Shown here in pieces: positions 1-9,301 of a DNA stretch of 64,000 nt. Origin of the DNA: Pedococcus_A sp963730585 (GTDB taxonomy: Bacteria > Actinomycetota > Actinomycetes > Actinomycetales > Dermatophilaceae). The stretch covers positions 124,001 to 188,000 of the forward strand of contig CAVSSL010000012.1 of NCBI GenBank assembly GCA_963730585.1. The letters are read 5' to 3'. Numbering within the stretch: the first letter of the stretch is position 1; each line of letters begins with the position of its first letter. A model generated the notes under the pieces. It ran no database searches and was not told the origin of the DNA. It saw only the letters and a list, made by a program, of their open reading frames with translations. A program made the translations under genes and the position numbers.

Positions 1-1810
1 TGCGCAGGATCTTCCCCGACCGCGTCTTGGGCAGCGCCGCCACGATGTCGACCTGGTGCAGCGCCGCGACCGGGCCGACCTCGTCGCGCACCCGCTTGAC
101 GAGCTCGGTGCGGATGCGGTCACCGTCGCCCTCGGCGTCGACGCCGGCCTTGAGCACCACCAAGGCCCGCGGCAGCTGCCCCTTGAAGTCGTCGTGCACG
201 CCGATGACGGCGCACTCCGCCACGGCCTCGTGCCCGGCCAGGGCCGCCTCCATGGAGCCGGTCGACAGGCGGTGACCCGCGACGTTGAGCACGTCGTCGG
301 TGCGGCCCATGACGAACAGGTAGCCGTCCTCGTCCACGAGCCCGCCGTCGCCGGTCAGGTAGTAGCCGTCGAAGGCGCTGAGGTAGCCGGCGACGTAGCG
401 CTCGTCGTCCTGCCACAGCGTCGGCAGCGTGCCCGGCGGCAGCGGCAGCCTGATGCAGATGGCGCCCTCGGTGCCCGCCGGCACCGGTGAGCCGTGCTCG
501 TCGAGCACCTCCACGGCATACCCGGGCACCGGCACGGACGGTGAGCCGGGCTTCACCGGCATCGGCTCCAGGCCGCGCAGGTTCGCGGCGATCGGCCAGC
601 CGGTCTCGGTCTGCCACCAGTTGTCGATGACCGGGACGCCGAGCACCTTCGTGGCCCACTCCCAGGTGTCGGGGTCGAGACGCTCTCCGGCCAGGAAGAC
701 GGTCTGCAGCGACGAGAGGTCGTGCGCCTTCATCAGCTCACCGTCGGGGTCCTCCCGCTTGATGGCCCGGTATGCCGTGGGTGCGGTGAACATGGCCTTC
801 ACGCCGTAGTCGCCGATCACCCGCCAGAACGCGCTCGCGTCGGGGGTGCCGACCGGTTTCCCTTCGTAGAGAACGGTGGTGGCGCCGGTGAGCAGCGGCG
901 CGTAGACGATGTAGGAGTGGCCGACGACCCAGCCCACGTCGCTCGCGGTGAACCACACGTCGCCCGGGCCGATGTCGTAGACGTTCTCCATCGACCAGCG
1001 CAGCGCGACGGCGTGGCCGCCGTTGTCGCGCACGATGCCCTTGGGTCGGCCGGTGGTGCCGGAGGTGTAGAGGACGTACAGCGGGTCGGTGGCGGCGACC
1101 TCGACGCACTCAGTGGGCTCGGCGTCGCCCATGAGGTCACCCCACTCCATCTCCTCCCAGTCCGTGTCGCGCTCGCCGACCGCGGCCCGCCCCTGGTCCC
1201 GCTGGAGGACGATCACGGACTCGGGCTTGTGGGTGCTCCGGTCCAACGCGGCGTCGAGCATCGGCTTGTACTCGACGACCCGCTTGGGCTCGATGCCGCA
1301 CGAGGCGCTGACGACGACCTTGGGCTCGGCGTCCTCGATGCGCACGGACAGCTCGCCCGGCGCGAAGCCGCCGAAGACCACCGAGTGCACGGCGCCGATC
1401 CGCGCGCACGCGAGCATGGCGACGACCGCCTCGGGCACCATCGGCATGTAGATGAGGACGCGGTCACCCTTCTCGACGCCCAGCGACTGCAGGGCGCCTC
1501 CGAACCGGGAGACCTCGTCGAGCAGCTCGGCATACGTCAGGGTGCGCTTCGTGCCGGTGACGGGGCTGTCGTAGAGCAGCGCCGCCTGGTCGCCGCGTCC
1601 AGCCGCGACGTGGCGGTCGAGCGCGTTGTGGCACGTGTTGAGGGTGCCCCCGGTGAACCACCGGTGGAACGGCGGCCGGTCGTCGTCGAGCACCCGCGTG
1701 GGCGGCGTGATCCAGTCGATGGCGTGAGCGGCCCGGCCCCAGAACGCGTCCGGGTCGTTGAGGCTCTCGGCGTAGGCAGCGGCGTAGGCACCCTGGGTCA
1801 TGCGCACCAT
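1..1810 (-). CDS. prpE: Propionyl-CoA synthetase, partial (C-terminus beyond left edge)
   Basis: An acyl-CoA synthetase of the acetyl-CoA synthetase family that makes propionyl-CoA from propionate, ATP and CoA in the cytoplasm. About 603 residues are visible. The P-loop-like motif YTSGTTGRPKG is followed by VRDNGGHAV, the variant typical of PrpE rather than Acs, and WWQTETGWP and GRTDDVLNVAGHR follow. The catalytic lysine motif KTRSGKILR is the last part seen, so roughly 25-30 residues are missing. I chose ATG at 1810 because an AGGA stands 9 bases upstream; ATG at 1801 (MTQGAY) is an alternative. It is divergent from the small membrane gene at 1937. A separate acetyl-CoA synthetase is encoded at 51739-53724. 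Confidence 0.88.
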   Translation of the reverse strand, partial: MVRMTQGAYAAAYAESLNDPDAFWGRAAHAIDWITPPTRVLDDDRPPFHRWFTGGTLNTCHNALDRHVAAGRGDQAALLYDSPVTGTKRTLTYAELLDEVSRFGGALQSLGVEKGDRVLIYMPMVPEAVVAMLACARIGAVHSVVFGGFAPGELSVRIEDAEPKVVVSASCGIEPKRVVEYKPMLDAALDRSTHKPESVIVLQRDQGRAAVGERDTDWEEMEWGDLMGDAEPTECVEVAATDPLYVLYTSGTTGRPKGIVRDNGGHAVALRWSMENVYDIGPGDVWFTASDVGWVVGHSYIVYAPLLTGATTVLYEGKPVGTPDASAFWRVIGDYGVKAMFTAPTAYRAIKREDPDGELMKAHDLSSLQTVFLAGERLDPDTWEWATKVLGVPVIDNWWQTETGWPIAANLRGLEPMPVKPGSPSVPVPGYAVEVLDEHGSPVPAGTEGAICIRLPLPPGTLPTLWQDDERYVAGYLSAFDGYYLTGDGGLVDEDGYLFVMGRTDDVLNVAGHRLSTGSMEAALAGHEAVAECAVIGVHDDFKGQLPRALVVLKAGVDAEGDGDRIRTELVKRVRDEVGPVAALHQVDIVAALPKTRSGKILR

Positions 1811-1936
1811 CGTGCGGGGTCCTGCCCGGGACGCGCCATGGGCCGGACGTCCCGTGCGGCCGGTGCGCAGCAGCCGTCGCCGAGCGGTCGCCCCAACGGG
1901 CCCTCCGGCACGAAGCCGATGTGCCACCATCCGGTC

Positions 1937-2200
1937 ATGGGAGTGCAGTGGCGGGTCGTGCTGCCCTGGGTGGGCATCGGCGCCATGGTGCTCGTGCTGC
2001 CGTTCTACCTCGCCTCCGGCCTGCTGGCGCCGTTCTGGGCGGTCGCCCTGTTGATGACGTGCTGGATGCTGTTCGTCTACCTCGGGCTGCGGCTCCGACG
2101 CACCCGTCCCTGGCTGGTGCTCTTCCTGCCGGTCGTGGCGTTCGCCTGGTGGTTCCTCGTGCTGAGCGCCGGCGAGGCCTGGCTGGGCTGGACCGGCTGA
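1937..2200 (+). CDS. Small integral membrane protein
   Basis: An 87-residue hydrophobic protein with about three predicted membrane segments (roughly residues 8-28, 31-50 and 60-80) and a short basic loop LRLRRTRP between the last two. I do not recognise a family. It starts at ATG 1937, 126 bases from the divergent propionyl-CoA synthetase start, and its hydrophobic pattern is not what a shadow frame would give. Function unknown; it could be a stand-alone small membrane protein of the type common beside metabolic genes in Micrococcales. Confidence 0.6.
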   Translation: MGVQWRVVLPWVGIGAMVLVLPFYLASGLLAPFWAVALLMTCWMLFVYLGLRLRRTRPWLVLFLPVVAFAWWFLVLSAGEAWLGWTG

Positions 2201-2299
2201 GGCCCGTCCGGCGGCGTCGCCACCAGCGCCGCGTCCCCCGCGTTTCTTGACCAAACCCTGAACCGGCAGGGCATTGTCCGCGACCTCCGCATGTGTCTA

Positions 2300-2336
2300 A
2301 GTTGCAACTGGATCGACAGATCCGTGAATTGTTCAC
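2300..2336 (+). promoter_or_regulatory. Cluster of three palindromes upstream of the GH3 gene (candidate operator)
   Basis: Three inverted repeats lie back to back just before the GH3 gene: AGTTGCAACT at 2300-2309, GGATC-gaca-GATCC at 2310-2323, and GTGAA-ttg-TTCAC at 2324-2336. The last has the TGAA...TTCA form used by RpiR-type regulators. A similar 13-mer occurs before murQ (8274-8286, 10 of 13 bases the same). I infer that the MurR-like regulator encoded at 7348 binds one of these. No experiment supports this. The GH3 ribosome-binding site, GGAGG, lies just downstream at 2345. Confidence 0.45.
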
Positions 2337-2353
2337 AGCGTTGTGGAGGTTCC

Positions 2354-4163
2354 ATGTCCCCGTTCGCCCCGACCCGTCGCGCGCTCGTCGCCGGCCTGGC
2401 TGCCGCGGGAGCGCTGGCCTGCGCCGTGCCGGCCGCATCAGCCCAGGCCGGTGGCACCGGCCCCGCCCTTCCGCCCGCCCGCCGACAACGGCTGGGTCAC
2501 CTCCACGATGGCGCGGATGACGTTGGAGGAGAAGGTCGGCCAGCTCTTCGTGCAGCAGGTCTACGGCTCCGACGCCACGACGCCCGACCAGCGCAACGTC
2601 CCGCTCTACGGCGTCGCCACGCCCGCCGAGGTCGTGCAGAAGTACCACCTCGGTGGCGTCATCTACTTCGCCTGGACCGACAGCGTGAAGAACCCCGACC
2701 AGATCACAGCGCTGTCCAACGGACTCCAGAAGGCCGCGCTCTCGCAGGACTCGAAGGTCGACGTCCCGCTGCAGATCGCGATCGACCAGGAGCAGGGCGT
2801 CGTCACCCGCATCGGCCCGCCGGCCACCCAGTTCCCGGGCTCGATGGCGCTCGGCGCCGGCCGCAGCACCGACGACGCGCGCACCGCCGCCGCCATCACC
2901 GGCGAGGAGCTGCGCGCCATGGGCGTCAACACCAACTTCGCCCCGGTGGCCGACACCAACGTCAACCCGGCCAACCCGGTGATCGGCACCCGTTCCTTCT
3001 CCTCGGACCCGGCGCTCGCCGCGTCGATGGTCGGCGCCCAGGTCGAACGGCTACCAGGGAGGACGGCGGCGTCTCCGCCTCGGCGAAGCACTTCCCGGGC
3101 CACGGCGACACCGCCACCGACAGCCACGTCGCCTTCCCGGTCATCACGCACACCCGTGAGCAGTGGGAGCAGATGGACGCGCCGCCCTTCAAGGCCGCCA
3201 TCGCCGAGGGCATCGACATGATCATGACGGCCCACCTCGCCTTCCCGGCGCTCGACGACTCCGGTGACCCGGCCACCCTCAGCAAGCCGATCCTCACCGG
3301 GCTGCTGCGCAACGAGCTCGGCTTCAAGGGCGTCATCGTCACCGACGCCCTCGAGATGCAGGGCGTGCGCGACCGCTACGGCGACGAGGAGGTCGCCGTG
3401 CGCGCCCTCGAGGCCGGAGCCGACCAGCTGCTCATGACGCCGGACATGGACAAGGCGTACGCCGCGGTGCTCGACCGCGGTCGCGAGCGGCCGGATCCCG
3501 GCCGCCGACCTCGACGCCAAGGTGCGCCGGGTGCTGGAGCTGAAGTACAAGCGCGGCACCGTCGCCCACCCCTACGCCGACCCGGCCGCGGTGTCGTCGG
3601 TCGTGGGCACGCCCGAGCACCTCGCGACCGCCGACGCGGTCACCGACCGCACCACCACGCTGGTCAAGAACGACGACAAGACCCTGCCGCTGGCCGTCGG
3701 CGGCAAGAAGGTCCTCGTCACCGGCTACGGCGTCTCGGTGACCTCCACCCTGGCCGGCGCCTTCGCGGAGAAGGGCGCCACCACCACGGTGAAGGAGACC
3801 GGCACCGCCCCGACCGACGCGAAGATCGCCGACGCCGTGGCGGCGGCCCAGACCAGCGACGCGGTGGTCGTCACCACCATGAAGGCCTGGACCTCGCCGG
3901 CCCAGCGCAAGCTCGTCAACGCACTCATCGACACGGGCAAGCCGGTCGTCGTGGTCGCCACCCGCGACCCCTACGACATCGCCTACGTCGACCGGGCCTC
4001 GACCTACCTCGCGACCTACTCCTACAGCCCCGTCGCGATCGAGGCGGCGGCACGGGTCATCACCGGTGAGGTCAGCCCGAGCGGAAAGCTCCCGGTCGAC
4101 ATCCCGGTGGCAGGCGAACCCACGACCGTCCTCTACCCCTTCGGCCACGGCCTCACCTACTGA
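2354..4163 (+). pseudogene. Secreted GH3 beta-N-acetylglucosaminidase (NagZ-like), broken by three frameshifts
   Basis: Glycoside hydrolase family 3 enzyme that removes terminal GlcNAc from peptidoglycan fragments. The start at ATG 2354 has a GGAGG site and opens a signal peptide with TRRALVAGLAAAGAL and an ASA-QA cleavage region, so it acts outside the membrane. Family motifs include the segment ending KHFPGHGDTATDSH, which holds the NagZ-type Asp/His residues, and VIVTDALEMQGV with the nucleophile Asp. A C-terminal domain of about 200 residues follows, as in the longer Gram-positive NagZ proteins. The frame changes near 2475 (an extra C in a C-rich run), near 3045-3058 (one base short) and at 3474 (an extra C). 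Everything between shifts is well conserved, so it may be intact in reality. It heads the MurNAc salvage locus. Confidence 0.8.
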
Positions 4164-4180
4164 CGCCACCTCACCCCATC

Positions 4181-4232
4181 GCGGTTCGGGGTGTTGCCGC
4201 GGGCTACTGCGCTCGCCAATACCCCGAACCGC
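4181..4232. repeat. Palindromic repeat, copy A (GGTTCGGGGT...ACCCCGAACC)
   Basis: A 52-base inverted repeat with 12-base perfect arms (GCGGTTCGGGGT at 4181-4192, complementary to 4221-4232) and a 28-base GC-rich centre. A second element with the same arm core and similar size lies at 43021-43077. The shared arms in two unrelated intergenic spaces suggest a dispersed palindromic (REP-like) repeat family. This copy sits in the 99-base gap between the GH3 and NamZ-like genes and could also end or slow transcription there. Confidence 0.7.
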
Positions 4233-4262
4233 GCAGAGACAGACTCGGAAGCGAGCACTGAC

Positions 4263-5591
4263 ATGACGAACCTCAACCGTCGCCAGCTCCTCACCGCCGG
4301 GGCCCTCGGCGCCGCGACCGTGCCATTGGCCGCCACAGCGGCCCAGGCCGGTCCCCGGGCCGCGGCCCCGGCGCCCGCCAACGTCACCTACCCGTCCCGC
4401 CCGGTGACCCCGGGTGCCGACCGGGCTGCCGCGGACGGATGGGCGGCGCTGGCCGGCCGCAAGGTCGGCGTCATCACCAACCCGACCGGCGTCCTCACCA
4501 ACCTGCGCACCATCGTCGACGAGATGCACGAGGCCGGATCCGTCGACATCAGAGGCGTCTTCGGCCCCGAGCACGGCTTCCGCGGCACCGCCCAGGCCGG
4601 CGGCTCGGAGGGCACCTTCACGGACGCGCGCACCGGGCTGACGGTCTACGACGCCTACGGCGCCGGCACCGACAAGATGGCCTCGATGTTCCGCACCGCA
4701 GGGGTCGACACCGTCGTCTTCGACATCCAGGACGCCGGCGCCCGCTTCTACACCTACATCTGGACGATGTACACGGCGATGAAGGCCGCGGTGCAGACCG
4801 GTGCCCGCTTCGTGGTGCTCGACCGCCCCAACCCCATCGGCGGCACGGCCCGCGGCCCGATGATGACCACCGCCTACACCTCGGGCGTCGGCGCCAAGGA
4901 GATCGTCCAGGCCCACGGCATGACGGTCGGCGAGCTGGCCCGGTTCTTCGACGGCGAGTTCCTCGAGGCCGAGGTCGGCGGCCGGCTCACCGAGCTCCAG
5001 GTGGTGGAGGTGGGCGGCTGGCGCCGCGACATGCCGTATGCCGCCACGGGGCTCCCGTGGGTCATGCCCAGCCCCAACATGCCCACCCCCGACACCGCGC
5101 TGGTCTACCCCGGCACCGGGATGTTCGAGGGCACCAACCTCTCGGAGGGCCGCGGCACCACCCGGCCCTTCGAGCTGGTCGGCGCCCCCTACGTCGACTA
5201 CCGCTGGGCCGAGCGGCTCGCCGGCCTCGACCTGCCCGGCGTCGGCTTCCGCGAGGCCTACTTCAACCCGACGTTCAGCAAGCACCAGGGCAAGGTCTGC
5301 GGCGGTGTGCAGGTGCACATCACCGACCCGAGCACCTTCGACCCGATGCGGGTCGGTGTCGAGATGCTGGTCGCGGCTCGGGCGCTCTACACCGACTTCC
5401 AGTGGCGCTACGACAGCTACGACCCGAAGCGGCCCTACTGGATCGACAAGCTCACCGGCTCCACCAGGCTGCGCGACCAGATCACGGCCGGCGCCTCGGC
5501 CGACGAGGTCGTGGGCGCCTGGCGCGAGGAGCTGGCCGAGTTCGACCGGCGCCGCCAGCAGTACCTCATCTACCGCGGCCCGGCCGCCTGA
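4263..5591 (+). CDS. namZ: DUF1343 exo-beta-N-acetylmuramidase, exported
   Basis: A 442-residue DUF1343 protein. The family founder NamZ (Bacillus YbbC) releases MurNAc from the non-reducing ends of peptidoglycan chains. The N-terminus NRRQLLTAG with an Ala-rich stretch is a Tat-like signal, cut near AQAGP. Recognisable family segments are VGVITNPTGV, FGPEHGFRG, VFDIQDAGARFYTYI, LDRPNPIGG and LSEGRGTTRPFELVG. The start at ATG 4263 follows a GGAAGCGA site. The next gene starts 23 bases after the stop. With the GH3 gene before and the beta-lactamase-fold gene after, the order mirrors the Bacillus ybbC-ybbD-ybbE group. The MurNAc product role is inferred from family and context. Confidence 0.88.
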   Translation: MTNLNRRQLLTAGALGAATVPLAATAAQAGPRAAAPAPANVTYPSRPVTPGADRAAADGWAALAGRKVGVITNPTGVLTNLRTIVDEMHEAGSVDIRGVFGPEHGFRGTAQAGGSEGTFTDARTGLTVYDAYGAGTDKMASMFRTAGVDTVVFDIQDAGARFYTYIWTMYTAMKAAVQTGARFVVLDRPNPIGGTARGPMMTTAYTSGVGAKEIVQAHGMTVGELARFFDGEFLEAEVGGRLTELQVVEVGGWRRDMPYAATGLPWVMPSPNMPTPDTALVYPGTGMFEGTNLSEGRGTTRPFELVGAPYVDYRWAERLAGLDLPGVGFREAYFNPTFSKHQGKVCGGVQVHITDPSTFDPMRVGVEMLVAARALYTDFQWRYDSYDPKRPYWIDKLTGSTRLRDQITAGASADEVVGAWREELAEFDRRRQQYLIYRGPAA

Positions 5592-5614
5592 CCACCACGA
5601 GCAGGGGAGTTCAG

Positions 5615-7343
5615 ATGCGGGTGCGAGCCCTGGCGGCCGCCGTGGCGGTCGGTACCGTCCTCACCACCATGACGACAGCCACCACCGCGACGGCCGACGA
5701 CTTCAGCAAGCCGTTCCAGGGCTTCGCGCCCGCCAACACGGTGCTGCGGGACGCCACCCCGGAGGCGGTGGGCCTCGACCCCGCCCCCATCAGGGACGCG
5801 GTCGCGCAGATCCGCGGGCACGAGCAGGCGCCCGAGGGTGGGCACCCCATGTATGCCGGGGCGGTGGCGCTCATGGGCCATGACGGTGCCGTCGTGGCCC
5901 GGGACGCCAGCGGCTACGCCCTGCGCTACGAGAACGCCACGACCGAGCTCCCGCGCGACCAGTGGGTCCCGATGCGGGACGACACCATCTTCGACCTGGC
6001 GTCGGTCTCGAAGCTGTTCACCTCGATCGCCGCCGTGCAGCTGATCGAGGACGGGAGGGTCGACCTCGAGGCGCCGGTGGCGGCATACCTGCCTGAGTTC
6101 GCGGCGAACGGCAAGGAAGCGGTGACGGTGCGGCACCTGCTGACGCACACCTCCGGCTTCACGTCGTGGCTGCCGCTCTACAGCCGGTACCCCGACAAGG
6201 CCTCCCGCATCCAGGCCGTCATGGACGCGCCGCTGAAGAGCCCGCCCGGGACGACCTACCTCTACAGCGACCTCAACCTCATCACCCTCGGGGTGCTCGT
6301 GGAGCGCCTGACCGGGAAGAGTCTCGACCAGGTGGTCCGCGAGCGGGTCACGGCACCGCTGGGCATGGACGACACCGGCTACAACCCGGCCGACCGCACC
6401 CGCACCGCGGCCACCGAGTACCAGTCGACGCCGGCCCGGGGCATGGTCTGGGGCGAGGTGCACGACGAGAACGCCTGGTCGCTCGGCGGGGTCGCCGGCC
6501 ACGCGGGCGTCTTCTCGACCGCGGACGACCTCGCCGTGCTCTGCCAGGCGCTGCTCAACGGCGGCACCTACGAGGGCGCGCGGATCCTCAGCCGCAAGAG
6601 CGTCGCGCTGCTCATCACCAACTTCAACGAGGACTTCCCGGGTGACAGCCACGGGCTCGGCTTCGAGCTCGACCAGCGCTGGTACATGGACGCGTTGTCC
6701 GGGCCGCGGACGGCCGGCCACACCGGCTACACCGGCACCTCGATGGTCATCGACTTCGCCTCGCACTCCTTCGCGATCCTGCTGACCAACCGGGTGCACC
6801 CGTCGCGGAGCTGGGGCAGCAACAACGCCGCCCGGCGCGAGTGGGCGCGCGGCCTGGCCCTGTCGATGGGCGTGCGGCCGAGCCAGGGCGACACCGCCTG
6901 GTGGTCGGGTGCCCGCGACGGCTCCACCTCGACGCTGACGGCTCCGGTCGCGGTGCCGGCCAGTGGTGGCCGGCTGTCGTTCGACCTCTTCCTCGACACC
7001 GAGGAGACCGACCGGCTCTTCCTGGAGACCTCGGCCGACGGCGGGACAGACCTGGCAGGCGCTGCCGTTCGCGGTCCGCGACCGCGGCGAGGTGACCGAG
7101 AGCGACGGTGCCGTCTCCGGCAGCGGCGCCCGGCACTGGATGCAGGCGCGGGCCGACCTCGCCGCCGGGGAGCAGCTGGTCCGGTGGCGGTACACCACCG
7201 ACGGCGGCTACCTGGGCCGCGGGGTGCTCGTCGACGACGTCTTCGCGCAGGGCGCCGGCGGCGTGCTGCTCGACGGGGAGAGGTCCTTGGACCTCTTCTC
7301 GGCGGAAGGCTGGGCGTCGGTCAGCCGGCAGGCCGTAGCGTAG
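5615..7343 (+). pseudogene. Secreted serine beta-lactamase-fold hydrolase (AmiE/YbbE-like), one frameshift near 7044
   Basis: Class C beta-lactamase/S12-type hydrolase. Bacillus YbbE (AmiE), of this family, strips the peptide from muropeptides, and that role is inferred here from position. An N-terminal signal peptide (RALAAAVAVGTVL, cut after TATA) precedes the catalytic domain with SVSK (active-site Ser-x-x-Lys), YSDLN (Tyr motif) and HTGYTG (KTG-equivalent). A C-terminal beta-rich domain of about 130 residues follows. At about 7044 an extra A turns GGQTWQALPF into a different frame; read across it, the protein runs to the TAG at 7341-7343, about 575 residues. The start at ATG 5615 has a GGGGAG site. 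The regulator gene starts 4 bases after the stop. Confidence 0.8.
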
Positions 7344-7347
7344 GGCC

Positions 7348-8241
7348 ATGCCTCGAGCCGACAGCGCCGCCGCCGCTGTGTCCGCCGCGCCCGCCCCCCT
7401 CCTCGTCAGGCTGAGGGGGCTGCGTCCCTCGCTCTCCCCGGCGGAGGACCGGGTCGCCGAGCAGGTCCTGGCCGACGCCCGGGCCGCCGCCGCGCTGACC
7501 ATCAGCGAGCTGGCCGTGGCGGCCAAGACCTCGGAGACGACGGTGCTCCGGTTCTGCAAGCGCCTGGGCCTCCCCGGTTACCCGCAGCTCCGGCTCGCGC
7601 TCGCGGAGGAGTCGGCGCAGCCGCGGGTGAGTGCCGCCAAGACCTCGGACATCAGCGCCAAGGACACCATCGACGACATCATCGCCAAGGTGTCCTTCGC
7701 CGACGCCAGCGCCGTCGAGGAGACCGCGCAGCAGCTCGACCGGCAGGCGCTGGCCGACACCGCGGCCGCGATCGCCGCCGCCAAGCGCGTCGACATCTAC
7801 GGCATCGGTGCCAGCGCCATCGTCGGCATCGACCTCCAGCAGAAGCTGCACCGCATCGGCGTCATGGCCTTCGCCTGGAACGACCCCCACATCGCGCTCA
7901 CGAGCGCGACCCTGCTGGCGCGCAAGGACGTGGCGATCGGCATCTCGCACTCGGGTACGACCAAGGAGACCATCGAGGCGCTCGAGGCGGCCGGCAAGCG
8001 CGGCGCGACCACCATCGCGATCACGAACTTCCCGGTCTCGCGACTGGCGGCCACCGCCGACCTGGTGCTGACCACCGCGGCCCGCGAGACCAGCCTGCGC
8101 TCGGGAGCGACGGCCAGCCGCATCGCCGCCCTGACGGTGGTCGACTGCCTGTACATCGCCGTCGCCCAGCGCCACCTCAAGCGGGCCCGCAAGGCCGTCG
8201 AGGAGACCCGCGACGCGGTCTCCGGCCACCAGCTCCTCTGA
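7348..8241 (+). CDS. murR: RpiR/MurR-family transcriptional regulator
   Basis: A 297-residue regulator with an N-terminal RpiR helix-turn-helix (about residues 20-95, including ISELAVAAKTSETTVLRFCKRLG) and a C-terminal SIS sugar-phosphate-binding domain (about 130-270, with YGIGASAIVGIDLQQKL and GISHSGTTKETIE). Family members next to murQ, such as MurR of E. coli and Bacillus, respond to MurNAc-6-phosphate; the same ligand is inferred here. It starts at ATG 7348, 4 bases after the upstream gene, so it is cotranscribed with the hydrolases. The 85-base gap after it contains palindromes before murQ that are likely target sites. Confidence 0.85.
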   Translation: MPRADSAAAAVSAAPAPLLVRLRGLRPSLSPAEDRVAEQVLADARAAAALTISELAVAAKTSETTVLRFCKRLGLPGYPQLRLALAEESAQPRVSAAKTSDISAKDTIDDIIAKVSFADASAVEETAQQLDRQALADTAAAIAAAKRVDIYGIGASAIVGIDLQQKLHRIGVMAFAWNDPHIALTSATLLARKDVAIGISHSGTTKETIEALEAAGKRGATTIAITNFPVSRLAATADLVLTTAARETSLRSGATASRIAALTVVDCLYIAVAQRHLKRARKAVEETRDAVSGHQLL

Positions 8242-8250
8242 CGTCCCTCA

Positions 8251-8286
8251 GTCACGGTCTCAGTGACCGGAATGTTACTGGTTCAC
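8251..8286 (+). promoter_or_regulatory. Inverted repeats upstream of murQ (candidate MurR operator)
   Basis: The gap between the regulator gene and murQ holds GTCAC-N7-GTGAC at 8251-8267, overlapped by CGGTC-N5-GACCG, and then GTTACTGGTTCAC at 8274-8286. The last matches GTGAATTGTTCAC upstream of the GH3 gene at 10 of 13 positions. The murQ GTG start at 8327 has no strong ribosome-binding site. Autoregulation of a second transcript starting here is inferred, not shown. Confidence 0.4.
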
Positions 8287-8326
8287 ATCATTGACGTAGC
8301 GCCTGTAGGAAACTAACCTCGGCCGC

Positions 8327-9301
8327 GTGACAAGTGACGTCAGGGTGAGCGCGCCCACCGAGGACCGCCACCCGGGCACCACCGGCATCGACACGCTGTC
8401 GACGCTCGAGGTGCTCCAGGTCATCAACGGCGAGGACGCCAAGGTGGCCCCCGCGGTGGCGGAGGTGCTGCCGGCGCTCGCCGCCCTCGTCGACGCCACG
8501 GTGGCGTCGCTGAGCGCCGGGGGCACCGTGCACTACTTCGGCGCCGGCACCTCGGGCCGCCTCGCGGTGCTCGACGCCGCCGAGCTCCTGCCGACCTTCA
8601 ACGCGCCCCCCGGCCTGTTCACGGCCCACCACGCCGGCGGGCCGGACGCCCTGCTGCGGGCAGTGGAGAACGTCGAGGATGACGTCGACCTCGGTCGCGC
8701 GGAGGCCGCCGCGCTGCGACCGGGGGACATCGCCATCGGCCTGACCGCGTCGGGCCGCACCCCGTTCGTCGGGGGTGCCCTCCAGGCTGCCCGCGAGCGT
8801 GGGGCCGTCACCGCCTTGGTCACCGCCAACCCGCACGCCGACCTCGCCCCCGCGGCCGACCACCTCCTGGCCGTCAACACCGGGCCCGAGGCCATCACCG
8901 GCTCCACCCGGCTGAAGGCCGGCACGGCCCAGAAGCTCGTGCTCAACACCTTCTCGACCGCGGTGATGATCCGGCTCGGCCGCACGTGGTCCAACCTCAT
9001 GGTCGACGTCGTCGCCACCAACGCCAAGCTCCGCGGCCGGGTGCTCCGCATCCTCCAGGAGGCCAGCGGCGCCGGTGAGGACGAGGCGCGCACCGCCCTC
9101 GAGCAGGCCGGCGGCGAGCTCAAGCCGGCCCTCCTCTCCATGCTTGCCGGCGTCAGCGCGGCCGAGGCCCGGGCGGCCATCGCCAGTCACGCAGGCTCCG
9201 TGGCCGCCGCCCTCCAGTCCCTGCAGTCCAGCTCGAACAGCACCTCGAACAGCACCGCGAACAGCACCTCGACCATCGTCTCGACAGGAGAACCCGCATG
9301 A
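8327..9301 (+). CDS. murQ: N-acetylmuramic acid 6-phosphate etherase
   Basis: A 324-residue cytoplasmic SIS-domain enzyme that cleaves the lactyl ether of MurNAc-6-phosphate to give GlcNAc-6-phosphate and D-lactate. Diagnostic family segments are TEDRHPGT near the start, FGAGTSGRLAVLDAAELLPT (with the conserved Glu) and the signature GPEAITGSTRLKAGTAQK. The start is GTG 8327. The last 23 residues (SSNSTSNSTANSTST...) are an unusual Ser/Asn/Thr tail produced by a 12-base tandem repeat and are not part of the usual fold. The stop overlaps the start of the binding-protein gene (ATGA at 9298-9301), so the two are translationally coupled, which ties the transporter to MurNAc use. Confidence 0.95.
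   Translation: MTSDVRVSAPTEDRHPGTTGIDTLSTLEVLQVINGEDAKVAPAVAEVLPALAALVDATVASLSAGGTVHYFGAGTSGRLAVLDAAELLPTFNAPPGLFTAHHAGGPDALLRAVENVEDDVDLGRAEAAALRPGDIAIGLTASGRTPFVGGALQAARERGAVTALVTANPHADLAPAADHLLAVNTGPEAITGSTRLKAGTAQKLVLNTFSTAVMIRLGRTWSNLMVDVVATNAKLRGRVLRILQEASGAGEDEARTALEQAGGELKPALLSMLAGVSAAEARAAIASHAGSVAAALQSLQSSSNSTSNSTANSTSTIVSTGEPA
9232..9267 (+). repeat. Three tandem 12-base units inside the murQ 3' end
   Basis: Units at 9232-9243, 9244-9255 and 9256-9267 read CTCGAACAGCAC, the same again, and CGCGAACAGCAC. The repeat length is a multiple of three, so the frame is kept and each unit adds four residues of the type SNST/ANST to the MurQ tail. This is a likely site of slippage length variation between strains. 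Confidence 0.85.

Noticed and set aside
3432..5318. Long minus-strand frame across the GH3 and NamZ-like genes
   Set aside because: Antisense shadow with no family features; the plus-strand genes carry clear motifs.
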